A stretch of DNA of 64,000 nucleotides from CBDCUC01 sp965222485 (GTDB taxonomy: Bacteria > Pseudomonadota > Alphaproteobacteria > Rhizobiales > Hyphomicrobiaceae). The DNA is taken from assembly GCA_965222485.1 (NCBI GenBank), contig CBDCUC010000039.1:1023698-1087697 (forward strand), given 5' to 3'. The translations under genes were made by a program, and so were the position numbers. Below, one piece after another: positions 1-9,257 of the stretch. The stretch's first letter is position 1; the number at the start of each line of letters is the position of its first letter. The notes beneath the pieces are model-generated. The model had not been told where the DNA came from. It made no database searches and saw only the letters and a program-made list of their open reading frames with translations.

Positions 1-128
1 CATATACCGGCACCGCAACCGTATTTCGTTCCCGTCAAGCCAGCGAGATCGCGAATGGCCCACAGGAGGTTCATATCCTCCGGACCATCAATCGCTCGGT
101 CTTCACCGTTGATCTTTAGTGTTGCCAT
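1..128 (-). CDS. [2Fe-2S]-binding small subunit of a molybdenum hydroxylase (partial)
   Basis: Only the first 42 codons lie in the window; the gene continues off the left edge. The start is ATG with GGAGGA upstream. The peptide holds an LLWAIRD helix and LTGTKYGCGAG, the opening of the plant-type ferredoxin cluster-binding loop (first ligand Cys at residue 38). This arrangement is typical of the small subunit of xanthine dehydrogenase / isoquinoline 1-oxidoreductase (IorA-like) enzymes, which pass electrons from a molybdopterin subunit. The other ligands, and hence the exact subfamily and substrate, are outside the window. Confidence 0.8.
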   Translation of the reverse strand, partial: MATLKINGEDRAIDGPEDMNLLWAIRDLAGLTGTKYGCGAGI

Positions 129-876
129 GGTCTTCCTCCAACTCACGATGAGAAACCGAAGTATGCGGCTACTACATGCCGTCATGCAGCCGTTACACCG
201 TTCTGAAGCATGCCGTTTTGCACGCCCACGAATATCGTTTCAGCACGACATTCCCGTTGCTGATCAACTGATCAAATACGCGAGAAACCGTCAAGCATGT
301 ACACCACTCAAAAAAACAAAAGATAGTGAGAGAAGGGGGGGGACGCGACGGCTTTTTCTGTCGCATCACTTTTGCAAAAATGCTTCAGCCACTTTCGCTG
401 ATGCCGTTCGTGTGACGACTGAGATCACACATTCTGCCTTTAGAACCTGCAACAACACCAAACCGTATCAATGGTGCGACATGCTGCGAGATGTTGCACA
501 AGTCACGTGTCAGCACGACACACGACGCTAGCAACAAAGTGAGCACATCACATAAGTCATCGATGAAGAGCGCGACACGATGTTCGAATGAAACCGATGC
601 GATAAAAATGTCGGCTGCGAAAGCTAGAACCACAAGGCGGCGGCGCAACGATAAGGTTTTGAACACCAGGATCCGTATCCCAGCGCGTGCCTGAAGCGCG
701 GGTTCGAAAGCCAACACCAATGGCAGCCCACACCCATTTATTCGCATAATATATATTATGGAAACAATAGCATCATCTGCCGTTTATTTCCAACACGTTA
801 ACGTGCATATCATTCTGAATCAAAACGGCGATGGTCTAAACCTGACCAGCTTCCTGCGCAGATGACTTGGCTCCAA
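129..876. other. intergenic region without a convincing gene
   Basis: About 750 bp between the Fe-S subunit start and the pepA stop. It looks more AT-rich than its neighbours and contains paired TGATCA sites near 258-275 and a perfect 16-bp AT-rich palindrome at 745-760. The open frames here (for example 385-747 on the minus strand and 491-694 on the plus strand) mirror each other, lack ribosome binding sites and resemble no family I know. It probably carries the promoter of the leftmost gene. Confidence 0.5.
745..760. promoter_or_regulatory. 16-bp perfect palindrome, possible operator
   Basis: CATAATATATATTATG equals its own reverse complement over all 16 bases. It sits in the AT-rich part of the intergenic region, about 615 bp upstream of the Fe-S subunit gene and 115 bp past the pepA stop. 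Dyads like this often bind dimeric regulators. No regulator or promoter is identified, so the role is inference. Confidence 0.3.
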
Positions 877-2421
877 CTACTTCTCAAAGTTGTCGGCCAC
901 CAGCCGGTTCAGAAGCCGCACACCCCAACCCGGTCCCCAGCTCTGGTTGATATCGCTGTTCGCTGCTCCCATTGCAGGTCCGGCCAGATCGATGTGCACC
1001 CAAGGCGTGTCGTCGACAAAACGCTTGATGAAGTGTGCCGCCGTACAGGCACCCGCCCAGCGGCCTCCAAGATTTTTGACATCAGCATTCTTTGAATCGA
1101 TCAGACGATCGAAACTGTCATCAAGCGGCATACGCCAAATCTTTTCCCCCGTAACCTTGGAAGCCTTTGCTAACTGATCGAATAGCTTGTCGTCATTGGA
1201 GAAGACGCCGGCGTGGTCTTTGCCAAGTGCGATCATGATCGCGCCGGTGAGCGTTGCAAGATCGATGATGAATTTTGGTTTGAACTGTTGCTGCGCATAC
1301 CAGACCGCGTCGGCCAGAACCAGCCGGCCTTCGGCGTCTGTGTTCAGAACTTCGATAGTCTGGCCCGACATCGACGTAACGATATCACCAGGCCGCTGCG
1401 CATTCGACGATGGCATGTTTTCCACGCAACCAATAATGCCGATGGCATTAACCGGCGCATTGCGCTCCGCCAGCGTGCGCATCAACCCCGTTACGCAGGC
1501 CGCCCCACCCATATCGCCCTTCATGTCCTCCATGCCGGCGGCTGGCTTGATTGAAATGCCTCCCGTGTCGAACACAACGCCTTTGCCGACAAATGCCAAA
1601 GGCTTTGATTTTTTCGACTTCGCACCCCACCACTGCATGACAGCGACACGAGAGGGCCGGGCACTCCCCTGCCCTACGGCCAAAAGCGCATTCATCTTGT
1701 GTTTCTTTAGATCGTCCTCGTCGAGGATATCGACCTCCAGGCCGAACTCTTCCAAAGCTTTTGCCTGCTCAGCAAATTCAACTGGCCCGAGCGTGTTTGC
1801 AGGCTCGTTGACCAGATCACGTGCCAGACAGACACCATTAGCTATCGCACGATAATCCGCGAAGGCTGCTTCCGCCTTTTTCGGGTCGGCACAGTGAACA
1901 ACGAGTTTTTTTAACCGTGAGGACGAGTCGTCCTTACCATTGTTGTCGTCTTCCTTCTCACCCGCCTTGGATTTCTTTGTTTTGTACTTGTTGAATTTGT
2001 AGTGCCGCAGATGAGCACCGAACGCCAGAATGGCGGCCACTTCCGCCGCCTTGTTTGCGCCTTCGACGCCATCCGCCTCTGCGATCAAGCTTGCGGACGT
2101 CCCATTGCGTTGGCTGATCAGACCGCACGCATAGCCACCCAAATTTGTCCAATCGATCTCACTCGCCTCGGATGGCTTTCCGGTTCCGATCAGCAGCACA
2201 CGACTACTAGCCAGCCCACGTGGTGCAAGCACTTCTACTGATGACTTCTTCTTACCCTTGAAGTCTGCTGCTTCCGCCGATGACGTGAGCGCCCCATTGC
2301 ATTTTTCGTCCATCTCCTCGCCCTGCGCGGAGAAAGATAGATCCTTGCCGACCAACAAAGCGACGGTCGGCTCGGGTTTTGCTTTCAGACTGTCGAAAAC
2401 GATGTCCAGGCATTCGGTCAT
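877..2421 (-). CDS. pepA: leucyl aminopeptidase (cytosol aminopeptidase, M17)
   Basis: Cytoplasmic two-metal aminopeptidase that removes N-terminal residues from peptides; PepA homologues can also bind DNA. The C-terminal catalytic domain shows VGKGVVFDTGG (metal-binding Lys and Asp), KGDMGG (Asp ligand) and the M17 signature NTDAEGRLVLADA (Asp and Glu ligands, catalytic Arg). The N-terminal domain carries a charged low-complexity loop (Lys, Glu, Asp and Ser rich) around residues 150-175, longer than in most relatives I know. The chosen ATG has GAGGTGG about 11-13 bp upstream; a GTG four codons earlier sits directly on that site and is less likely. The length of 514 aa is normal. It is transcribed divergently from lptF. 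Confidence 0.95.
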   Translation of the reverse strand: MTECLDIVFDSLKAKPEPTVALLVGKDLSFSAQGEEMDEKCNGALTSSAEAADFKGKKKSSVEVLAPRGLASSRVLLIGTGKPSEASEIDWTNLGGYACGLISQRNGTSASLIAEADGVEGANKAAEVAAILAFGAHLRHYKFNKYKTKKSKAGEKEDDNNGKDDSSSRLKKLVVHCADPKKAEAAFADYRAIANGVCLARDLVNEPANTLGPVEFAEQAKALEEFGLEVDILDEDDLKKHKMNALLAVGQGSARPSRVAVMQWWGAKSKKSKPLAFVGKGVVFDTGGISIKPAAGMEDMKGDMGGAACVTGLMRTLAERNAPVNAIGIIGCVENMPSSNAQRPGDIVTSMSGQTIEVLNTDAEGRLVLADAVWYAQQQFKPKFIIDLATLTGAIMIALGKDHAGVFSNDDKLFDQLAKASKVTGEKIWRMPLDDSFDRLIDSKNADVKNLGGRWAGACTAAHFIKRFVDDTPWVHIDLAGPAMGAANSDINQSWGPGWGVRLLNRLVADNFEK

Positions 2422-2966
2422 AAATACTGTCACTCCACCTCAAGGAATTGATGCCGCTGTTCTGACGTCGGGCCTCCACGCCCCACCCAATTGAAACTGC
2501 ATACAATGGGCGCCAAACATCTCTTGCCTGCTGACAGATGACGCTGGCTACCTCACTTCGGTGAATTCAGGATTGAAGACCGTCGCGATGGGACGTCGGC
2601 ACAGAGACGAGTTGGCGCGACAGTAGGGCGTCGGGGTGCCAAAGATCAAGATATGCCCGCCTCTTCTATAAATAACTCAGCCCACGCAAACCCACGATCA
2701 GGCCACGAGCTCCGCCGTGGAAAGCCGAAATTCCGCCACTGTGGTATGGGAGCGCTCGTGCTAGGACAAATCAGCCAGGATCATGGGGTTGAGTGCACAA
2801 ATTGCTGGGCACGGGCGCACGACCACCAGGTGGACGCCTCGTGTCGGGCAATGCCTGCGTGTTCGGCAGGGCAATATGAACGGCCGCGCGCGTATCGCCG
2901 AACTACGCGTCCGTGTTGCCGAGTTGGGCTGAAAACGCGGGCCACGGGACCTGCCGCCGGAACAAT
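2422..2966. other. divergent pepA / lptF intergenic region
   Basis: About 545 bp between two divergent starts, so it should contain both promoters. A TATAAAT stretch near 2667 is a possible -10 element for the lptF direction, but no matching -35 box is clear. No convincing gene or repeat was seen. Confidence 0.4.
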
Positions 2967-4244
2967 ATGAGCATCATTTTCCATTACATTTTTAGGCAGG
3001 CCGCCGCAGCACTGCTTCTCATTTTGTTCTCTCTCGGCGGTGTCGTTTGGATCGCTCTCGCCCTTAAGCAGCTCAACGTCGTCACCTCACAGGGGCAGGA
3101 CGCACTACTTCTGTTAAAGATGACGACGCTGGCGCTACCCAATCTGCTTGCCGTTGTTGCCCCGTTCGCGTTGCTGATCGCAGTCATGCATACGCTAAGC
3201 CGACTTAACACCGACAGCGAGCTCATTGTCCTGACCGCGTCCGGCGCCACGGTCTGGGAGATCGCTAAGCCACTACTTTTGCTGGGATTTATCGTTGCTG
3301 CCGCCGTCGCGTTCGTCAATCACGTCGGCATGCCCTGGAGCCTGAAACAGCTCAAGCTCTACGTCCTGCAAATGCGCACGGACCTGCTCACGCAGGTGAT
3401 ACAGCCGGGCCGGTTTTCCAGCCCCGAGCGCGGCCTGACATTCCACATTCGTGAGCGCGCACCGAACGGAGATCTGCTCGGTTTAATTGTCAATGACACC
3501 CGTAAATCGAAGGAGCAGCAGTCGTATCTGGCGGAGCACGCGCGCATCATCAAGCAGGATGACACCGCTTACATCGTAATGACAACGGGCCATATTTTGC
3601 GCCGCACCAACCCCAAAGCACCTGCAGAAATCATAGCCTTCGACAACTACGCCGTCGACCTAGATCGGTTCGATAAGAAGTCGTCGGGAAGCATCCAGTT
3701 GAAGCCGCGCGAACGCTACCTGCATGAGCTGATAGAACCACGCCCGGATGACGATGAAATATTCAAGGAACAGCGCGGACATATGCGTGCTGAGTTGCAT
3801 GAGCGATTCTCTAACCCACTCTACCCTATTGCTTTTATCCTTATTGCACTCGCTACGGCTGGCCAGGCTCAAAGCACACGGCAAAACCGGATGGAACGCA
3901 CAATCGTGGGCTTCGTAGCCGCCACGGGCTGCCGCCTGGCAGGTCTAGCGGTAAACAATCTCATTGTCGTCAACTCAGCATTTGTACCCCTCCTGTATGC
4001 CCTGCCGATTTTTGCGGCCGGCCTTGCTGTGGTCGTCATCTTCCGCAATGCACAACCGCGCAAGGGACCCACTTGGATCGAATACGTCCTCGACCCGGTA
4101 TTTGACCGTATTGCAATCCTCACGAGCCGAATTCAATCGCTGCGGGGCCGAGGCGCGTCATCGTCATTGCAACCGGCGCAAGGCCACCCTCAACAGTTCC
4201 CTCCAGGTCGTCACACCCAACAAACGGGGGCTCTGGAACAGTGA
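2967..4244 (+). CDS. lptF: LPS export ABC transporter permease LptF
   Basis: One of the two permeases of the LptB2FG inner-membrane transporter that extracts lipopolysaccharide for delivery to the outer membrane. The 425-aa protein has hydrophobic helices near residues 12-32, 50-75 and 95-120, a periplasmic jellyroll-like region in the middle and three more helices near residues 285-375: the YjgP/YjgQ layout. MSIIFHYIFRQ is the usual N-terminus, so the internal ATG at 2967 is preferred over the upstream extension. A polar C-terminal tail of about 45 residues follows the last helix. It overlaps lptG by four bases, implying translational coupling. Confidence 0.93.
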   Translation: MSIIFHYIFRQAAAALLLILFSLGGVVWIALALKQLNVVTSQGQDALLLLKMTTLALPNLLAVVAPFALLIAVMHTLSRLNTDSELIVLTASGATVWEIAKPLLLLGFIVAAAVAFVNHVGMPWSLKQLKLYVLQMRTDLLTQVIQPGRFSSPERGLTFHIRERAPNGDLLGLIVNDTRKSKEQQSYLAEHARIIKQDDTAYIVMTTGHILRRTNPKAPAEIIAFDNYAVDLDRFDKKSSGSIQLKPRERYLHELIEPRPDDDEIFKEQRGHMRAELHERFSNPLYPIAFILIALATAGQAQSTRQNRMERTIVGFVAATGCRLAGLAVNNLIVVNSAFVPLLYALPIFAAGLAVVVIFRNAQPRKGPTWIEYVLDPVFDRIAILTSRIQSLRGRGASSSLQPAQGHPQQFPPGRHTQQTGALEQ

Positions 4245-5338
4245 TTTTGGCGCCAAATCTGCTGCACCGCTATATCGGGCGTCAGTTCCTCACCATGGTG
4301 CTGGGAACATTCGTCCTGTGTTCAGCGCTCATCTTCATGATCGACTTTGTCGAGTTGCTCCGACAAGCGGGAAAGTACGGCAGCGTCTCAATCTGGCTGC
4401 TGGTGTGGATGACCCTCTTACGACTACCTGCCTACACGGAGTTTCTTCTTGCATTCGCATTTCTCGTGGGCAGCATTTCCGCACTCCTTTTTCTTAGCCG
4501 GCAAAGCGAGTTAGCCATTCTGCGTGCGGGAGGAATGTCGGTATGGCAGTTTCTCGCGCCGGGGTTGGTGCTGGGCTTCGTCATCGGACTATTGGGGGTC
4601 ACTGTCTACAATCCGCTGGCCGCCGCCGCCCGCGAGGAAGCAGAGCGATTATTCGCCGAAGCGTTTGGCCGGGAAGCCAATCTACTGCGCTCGAAATCGG
4701 GAGACTCCTGGCTGCGCCAGGATGGAGCGGACGGACAATCAGTGATCAGTGCCGCCAGCGCCGCCAATCACGGGCTCACTTTGACCGGGGTCACCGTCTT
4801 CGCGTTCGACGAGGACGGACACTTTTCAGAACGCATAGATGCGGCCCGTGCAGACCTAAAAGATGGCTACTGGCAGTTGCAGAATGCCTGGGTTGCACCT
4901 GTCAATCGGGAACCGGTTCGCTATGCCAATTATCTGCTGTCCACATACCTCACACCCGAACGTGTTCAGGACGCACTGGGAACGGTGATTTCAGTCTCCT
5001 TCTGGGACTTGCCGGGCCTCATTGAAGTTGCTGAAAAAGCTAAGATTTCCGCAGATCGGCTCCGAATTCAATATGAGCTGCTTTTGTCAAGGCCTTTTCT
5101 CTGCATGGCCATGGTTCTTTTAGGCGCGACTGTGTCGTTACGGTCATTCCGATCAGGCGGCATCCAGACTATGGTGATCACTGGAATGATAGGGGGTTTG
5201 GGGTTCTTCTTGTTGGCAGAGGTTTCCCGCCAGATCGGGGCAGCTGGACTGGTGCCGCCATGGGCGGCGGTTTGGATACCAGTTGCTTTGGTGATGATGA
5301 TCTCAATGACGGTGTTATTGCACCAGGAGGACGGCTGA
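4241..5338 (+). CDS. lptG: LPS export ABC transporter permease LptG
   Basis: Partner permease of LptF in the LptB2FG transporter. The 365-aa product opens with LLHRYIGRQF, has an N-terminal group of hydrophobic segments (about residues 15-130), a periplasmic beta domain and a C-terminal hydrophobic group ending VALVMMISMTVLL, as in YjgQ proteins. Start is GTG within the GTGA overlap with the lptF stop. The lptD gene begins immediately after its stop codon, so lptF, lptG and lptD form one tight unit. LptB and LptA/LptC are not in this window. Confidence 0.93.
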   Translation: MILAPNLLHRYIGRQFLTMVLGTFVLCSALIFMIDFVELLRQAGKYGSVSIWLLVWMTLLRLPAYTEFLLAFAFLVGSISALLFLSRQSELAILRAGGMSVWQFLAPGLVLGFVIGLLGVTVYNPLAAAAREEAERLFAEAFGREANLLRSKSGDSWLRQDGADGQSVISAASAANHGLTLTGVTVFAFDEDGHFSERIDAARADLKDGYWQLQNAWVAPVNREPVRYANYLLSTYLTPERVQDALGTVISVSFWDLPGLIEVAEKAKISADRLRIQYELLLSRPFLCMAMVLLGATVSLRSFRSGGIQTMVITGMIGGLGFFLLAEVSRQIGAAGLVPPWAAVWIPVALVMMISMTVLLHQEDG

Positions 5339-7780
5339 GTGTTGCGTTTCGCGCGGATACCGCAAGCACTTTGCGGCATATGGCGCGCCCCGGGTCGGCA
5401 TCGCTATCGTAGCGAAGCTGGCGCATGGGGTGTTGGCCGTATTGTCGCGCTTGCGATCGCGTTCGCCATTGCAGCCGGACCGCCCTCAGCACAAGCGCGC
5501 GATCCCAGTTTGAAAACAACACCGCGCGGCGGTACGACCACCTTTGCCAAGCCAGGCAAAGGATTGTTGCCCTCAACCAAGATCGACAAATCGCAACCGC
5601 TTTATTTGCAGGGCGATAAGCTCGTCTACGACACCCCCGGCAATCGGGTCATCGCTCGCGGTAATGTTGAGATCTACTACAACAACTACATCCTGACCGC
5701 CGATGAGGTCATTTACGACCAAAGCGCTAACACGCTGTCGGCGATCGGCAACGTTGTGTTGAAGGAACCGAACGGTGCCGTCGTGCGCGCGGACCGATAC
5801 ACGCTGACCGATGATTTCCGCGACGGTTTCGTACAATCGCTCAGTGTCGTCGCTGGCGACGACACAAAAATCAGCGCCTCACGTGCAAGCCGCCGCGAAG
5901 GCAACGTAACCGAATTCCAAGACGCAAAGTTCACGCCGTGTAAAACAACCGACGGCGTGCCACCGCTATGGTGCATCAGTTCTAAGCGCATCATCCACGA
6001 TAAGCAGGATAAAACGATCACATATCAGGACGCCGCGTTCGAAGTGTTCGGCAATCCGATCCTGTACATGCCCTACTTCCAACACGCTGATCCCAGCACC
6101 AAGCGCAAGTCCGGTTTTCTTATTCCCAGTTTCGGCCAATCGGGAGACCTCGGTTTCATCAGCGAAGTTCCCTATTTCTTCGCGCTGGCACCCAACTACG
6201 ACTTCACCTTCCGGCCGGCCTACATGAGCGACCAGGGTGTGCTCTGGCAGGGTGATTGGCGGCACAAGCTGGCGAACGGCCAGTACTCGATCACATTTGC
6301 CGGTATCGACCAGGATGGCGCCGACCTCGGCACCAGCATCGAACGCCAGCGCAGTCTTGACGGCTTCCGCGGCAGCATTGAAACGGCCGGCCGTTTCTCA
6401 TTGTCCAGCTGGTGGCAGACGGGTTGGGACGTCACGTTGGAAACCGACGACACCTTCCGCCGTTTCTACAAGCTAGACAGCATTCTCGTCACTGACCGCG
6501 TGAACGAAGTCTTCCTGCGCGGAAAATCCGATCGCAACTACTTCAATGCTTCGCTGTACCACTTCGGTGGCCTATTGCTGCAAGACACGCCGCAGGCGGA
6601 GAGCCGCGTTCACCCGATCATTGACCATAATTACATCTTCGCCGATCCGATCCTCGGCGGTGAACTCAAATGGGACACCAACATCCTCAGCTTCTCGCGT
6701 GCGGATTCGACCATTGACGGCTCGCCCGACCAAATCCTGAACCGAGCTGTCACGCAATTCTCGTGGCGCCGGCGCTTCATCGACCCGCTTGGCATCACTT
6801 ACACGCCCTTTGCGCTGGCGCGGGGCGATATTTACCAGTTCGACAATGTCGTCGATCCGCTCACCGGCGAGTTGGTTGCCGAGGACACGGAAGTCCGAGG
6901 CCTCGCAGCAGGTGGTGCCACCGTTTCATATCCATGGATTGCCACCACGTCGGTCGCTTCGCACACGATTGAGCCAATCGGCCAGATTATTGGTCGTCAG
7001 GAAAGCGCAGAAAATCGTCGTCTACCGAACGAAGATGCCAAGAGCCTCGTCTTCGACGACACGACACTGTTCGAGATCGACAAGTTCTCAGGTTATGACC
7101 GTGTGGAAACCGGAACGCGCGTCAACGCCGGCGTGCAATACACGTTCCAGGCGCACAACGGCGGTTATGCCCGCCTGCTTGCCGGGCAGAGCTTCCAAAT
7201 TTCCGGCGACAACGCCTTCCGCGACCCCGGCTTCGATGCAGACGGCGATCCTGTCCACACAACCGAAAGCGGATTGGAGACAAGCGACTCCGACTATGTG
7301 GTTGGCGCATACATTGCACCATCCGACTCATTCCGCATCATCAGCCAAAGCCGCCTCGACGAGGATGATCTGGACCTGCGTCGCCAGGATCTGTTCGCCT
7401 TGGCGCACTATGGTCCATTCCAGGCCTACGGAACATATGCGTTCGTAACATCTGACCCACAACGTGGCGTTCTCACCGAAGATCAGGATGTGTCTGGTGG
7501 CTTGGCAATTCAGCTCACGGACCGCTGGAGCATCAGCGGTAACATGCGTTACGATCTTGAGGACGAGTTCGTGCTCAGCGATCGCGTCCAAATACGCTAC
7601 GCTGACGAGTGCTTTGCCCTCACGGCTCGATATCAGGAAACCTTCATCAATGATCCGGCCCGTGACATCGAGCCTGACCGTACGGTGTATCTGACGTTCA
7701 GCTTCAAGCATCTTGGCGAATTCGGCTACACAACCGACGTGCTTGACCACGTCTATGGGGATGACCAGCCGCCAAGGTAG
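5339..7780 (+). CDS. lptD: LPS-assembly outer-membrane protein LptD
   Basis: Outer-membrane beta barrel that inserts lipopolysaccharide into the outer leaflet. Start is a GTG adjoining the lptG stop. A signal segment (about residues 33-52, ending PPSAQA) is followed by an OstA/LptA-like periplasmic domain (about residues 85-200, with NVEIYYNNYILTADEVIYD) and then a long beta barrel ending in aromatic-rich strands (VYLTFSFKHLG). Two cysteines lie close together in the periplasmic domain (FTPC and PLWC) and one near the C-terminus (YADEC), fewer than the four of the E. coli protein. The 813-aa length fits the family. Confidence 0.94.
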   Translation: MLRFARIPQALCGIWRAPGRHRYRSEAGAWGVGRIVALAIAFAIAAGPPSAQARDPSLKTTPRGGTTTFAKPGKGLLPSTKIDKSQPLYLQGDKLVYDTPGNRVIARGNVEIYYNNYILTADEVIYDQSANTLSAIGNVVLKEPNGAVVRADRYTLTDDFRDGFVQSLSVVAGDDTKISASRASRREGNVTEFQDAKFTPCKTTDGVPPLWCISSKRIIHDKQDKTITYQDAAFEVFGNPILYMPYFQHADPSTKRKSGFLIPSFGQSGDLGFISEVPYFFALAPNYDFTFRPAYMSDQGVLWQGDWRHKLANGQYSITFAGIDQDGADLGTSIERQRSLDGFRGSIETAGRFSLSSWWQTGWDVTLETDDTFRRFYKLDSILVTDRVNEVFLRGKSDRNYFNASLYHFGGLLLQDTPQAESRVHPIIDHNYIFADPILGGELKWDTNILSFSRADSTIDGSPDQILNRAVTQFSWRRRFIDPLGITYTPFALARGDIYQFDNVVDPLTGELVAEDTEVRGLAAGGATVSYPWIATTSVASHTIEPIGQIIGRQESAENRRLPNEDAKSLVFDDTTLFEIDKFSGYDRVETGTRVNAGVQYTFQAHNGGYARLLAGQSFQISGDNAFRDPGFDADGDPVHTTESGLETSDSDYVVGAYIAPSDSFRIISQSRLDEDDLDLRRQDLFALAHYGPFQAYGTYAFVTSDPQRGVLTEDQDVSGGLAIQLTDRWSISGNMRYDLEDEFVLSDRVQIRYADECFALTARYQETFINDPARDIEPDRTVYLTFSFKHLGEFGYTTDVLDHVYGDDQPPR

Positions 7781-7828
7781 CCGATAAGATTGCCACCTGC
7801 GGCGAGACCTCAGATCCGGCCCTGTAAA

Positions 7829-7845
7829 CGCCATTGTGAATGGCG
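7829..7845 (+). other. small hairpin downstream of lptD
   Basis: CGCCATT-GTG-AATGGCG is a perfect 7-bp stem with a 3-nt loop about 50 bp after the lptD stop. It has no T-run, so it is not a standard terminator; it could stabilise a 3' end or be fortuitous. Confidence 0.25.
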
Positions 7846-8009
7846 ATATGGAGGCCCGGCGCATAAATGGCTAAAATAGTGATTCAGCGTGTGAAGGTCG
7901 TCGGCATACCCGGCCACCCAAGGTATCGTAGCCACTCAGCCACGCACCAGCGGCGCTAAACGAAGCCACTGCCAAAAAACGCCCGACCAAGTCAGAACGC
8001 TCCAAAAGA

Positions 8010-9257
8010 ATGAACACCATGTGGACACAGACTTTGAAACGCCCTCTTCAAGCATTGCAGGCCCGCGTTTGCGGATTTGATGCTTTGACCGGATGCAAGG
8101 CCTGCCTGATAGCATTTGCACTTGCGCCTGCCAGTGCTGCCATCGTCATCAGTCTCGCCAGCACAAGTCCAGCTGTTGCCGCAAAGAAAAAATCCAGCCA
8201 ATCGATTGTTGTGCTTGTCAACGATGACCCGATAACCGCGTATGAAATTGACCAGCGCAAACGCTTCCTCAGCCTCAGTAGCGGCGGCGGAATTTCAAAG
8301 CGCGCGCGTGCAAACTTTCAGCGCCTTATCAAACAGGAAAGCACCAACACAGAACTCAAGGCCATTCTCAAACGTACGATTGCCGAAAATCGAGGCAGTT
8401 CGCGCGATGAAATCAAAGCAATTTTTGACAAGCAAAAAAAAGCCTTCGCACAAAAATTGCAGAAAAGAGCCGTCGCACAAGCCCGTGCAAGCGTATTGCC
8501 GAAATTCTCCAAGAAGGCCCGCGATCAGCTAATTGATGAGCGACTGAAGGTCCAGGCTGCCAAGCAGCTTAATGTTGCCGCAAGCAATGAAGAGGTCCGA
8601 GCAGCAATTGAGAAACTCGCGCAGCGCAACAAGATGAACTACAAACAGTTCAAGGCACACATGCGCAAACTTGGCGTCGATATTTCCACCCTTGAACTTC
8701 AGGTGCGTGCGCGTTTGTCCTGGACACAGGTCATCAGGCGCCGTTTTGGACACCAGATATCCGTCTCCAGCGGTCATGTGGAGCGCTACGTTGACCCTGC
8801 GCTGTTGCAATCGGCTTCCGCCGCCGCAGCCGAACTTAAGTTGCAGCGCATTACTTTGTTGACCGATGCTGCCAATCAGGAATCGATGGGCAAGCGGTTG
8901 CAGGAAGCGTCCGGACTGCAGCAAAAATTCACTGGCTGCAAATCCACCGCCAACCTTGCCAAGTCGCTATCAAACGCAAAGTTCGAAGATCTCGGCTCGC
9001 GCCAGTCGTCTTCATTGCCCGAGCCTACCCGCAGTATGGCCCTTAACGCCAAACAAGGCGAAATGCTTCCCCCAAGTATTGGTGCCAACGGTGTAGAGTT
9101 GTGGATCGTATGCGGCCGCAAGGCAGCGCCCGCCGCTGTGGGAAGCACTGCCGCTGCACCAAATCCAAGTGCTTCTCGCCGCGCAAAGGAATTCAATCTC
9201 TTGGCAAAGCGCCATTTGAAGGATCTGCGCCACGACGCCCATATCGAGTATCGGTAG
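8010..9257 (+). CDS. surA: SurA-like periplasmic chaperone
   Basis: Periplasmic chaperone for outer-membrane proteins, probably including the LptD barrel encoded just upstream. After a hydrophobic export segment (about residues 30-57, ending SPAVAA) comes a SurA N-terminal type domain (VVLVNDDPITAYEIDQRKRF) rich in Lys and Ala helices. The parvulin-like region that follows (LKLQRITLL through GEMLPPSIG) is short and divergent and probably lacks prolyl isomerase activity. The stop is directly followed by the pdxA start. ATG at 8010 or 8019 could be used; neither has a strong ribosome binding site. Confidence 0.82.
   Translation: MNTMWTQTLKRPLQALQARVCGFDALTGCKACLIAFALAPASAAIVISLASTSPAVAAKKKSSQSIVVLVNDDPITAYEIDQRKRFLSLSSGGGISKRARANFQRLIKQESTNTELKAILKRTIAENRGSSRDEIKAIFDKQKKAFAQKLQKRAVAQARASVLPKFSKKARDQLIDERLKVQAAKQLNVAASNEEVRAAIEKLAQRNKMNYKQFKAHMRKLGVDISTLELQVRARLSWTQVIRRRFGHQISVSSGHVERYVDPALLQSASAAAAELKLQRITLLTDAANQESMGKRLQEASGLQQKFTGCKSTANLAKSLSNAKFEDLGSRQSSSLPEPTRSMALNAKQGEMLPPSIGANGVELWIVCGRKAAPAAVGSTAAAPNPSASRRAKEFNLLAKRHLKDLRHDAHIEYR

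Noticed and set aside
385..747. 120-codon minus-strand frame and its plus-strand mirror (491-694) upstream of pepA
   Set aside because: Neither has a ribosome binding site; the two frames mirror each other and neither resembles a known protein.
1229..1243. CGATCATGATCG palindrome in pepA, identical to the one in the 32-bp repeats
   Set aside because: The shared match is short and lies in a coding sequence; I treat it as coincidence.
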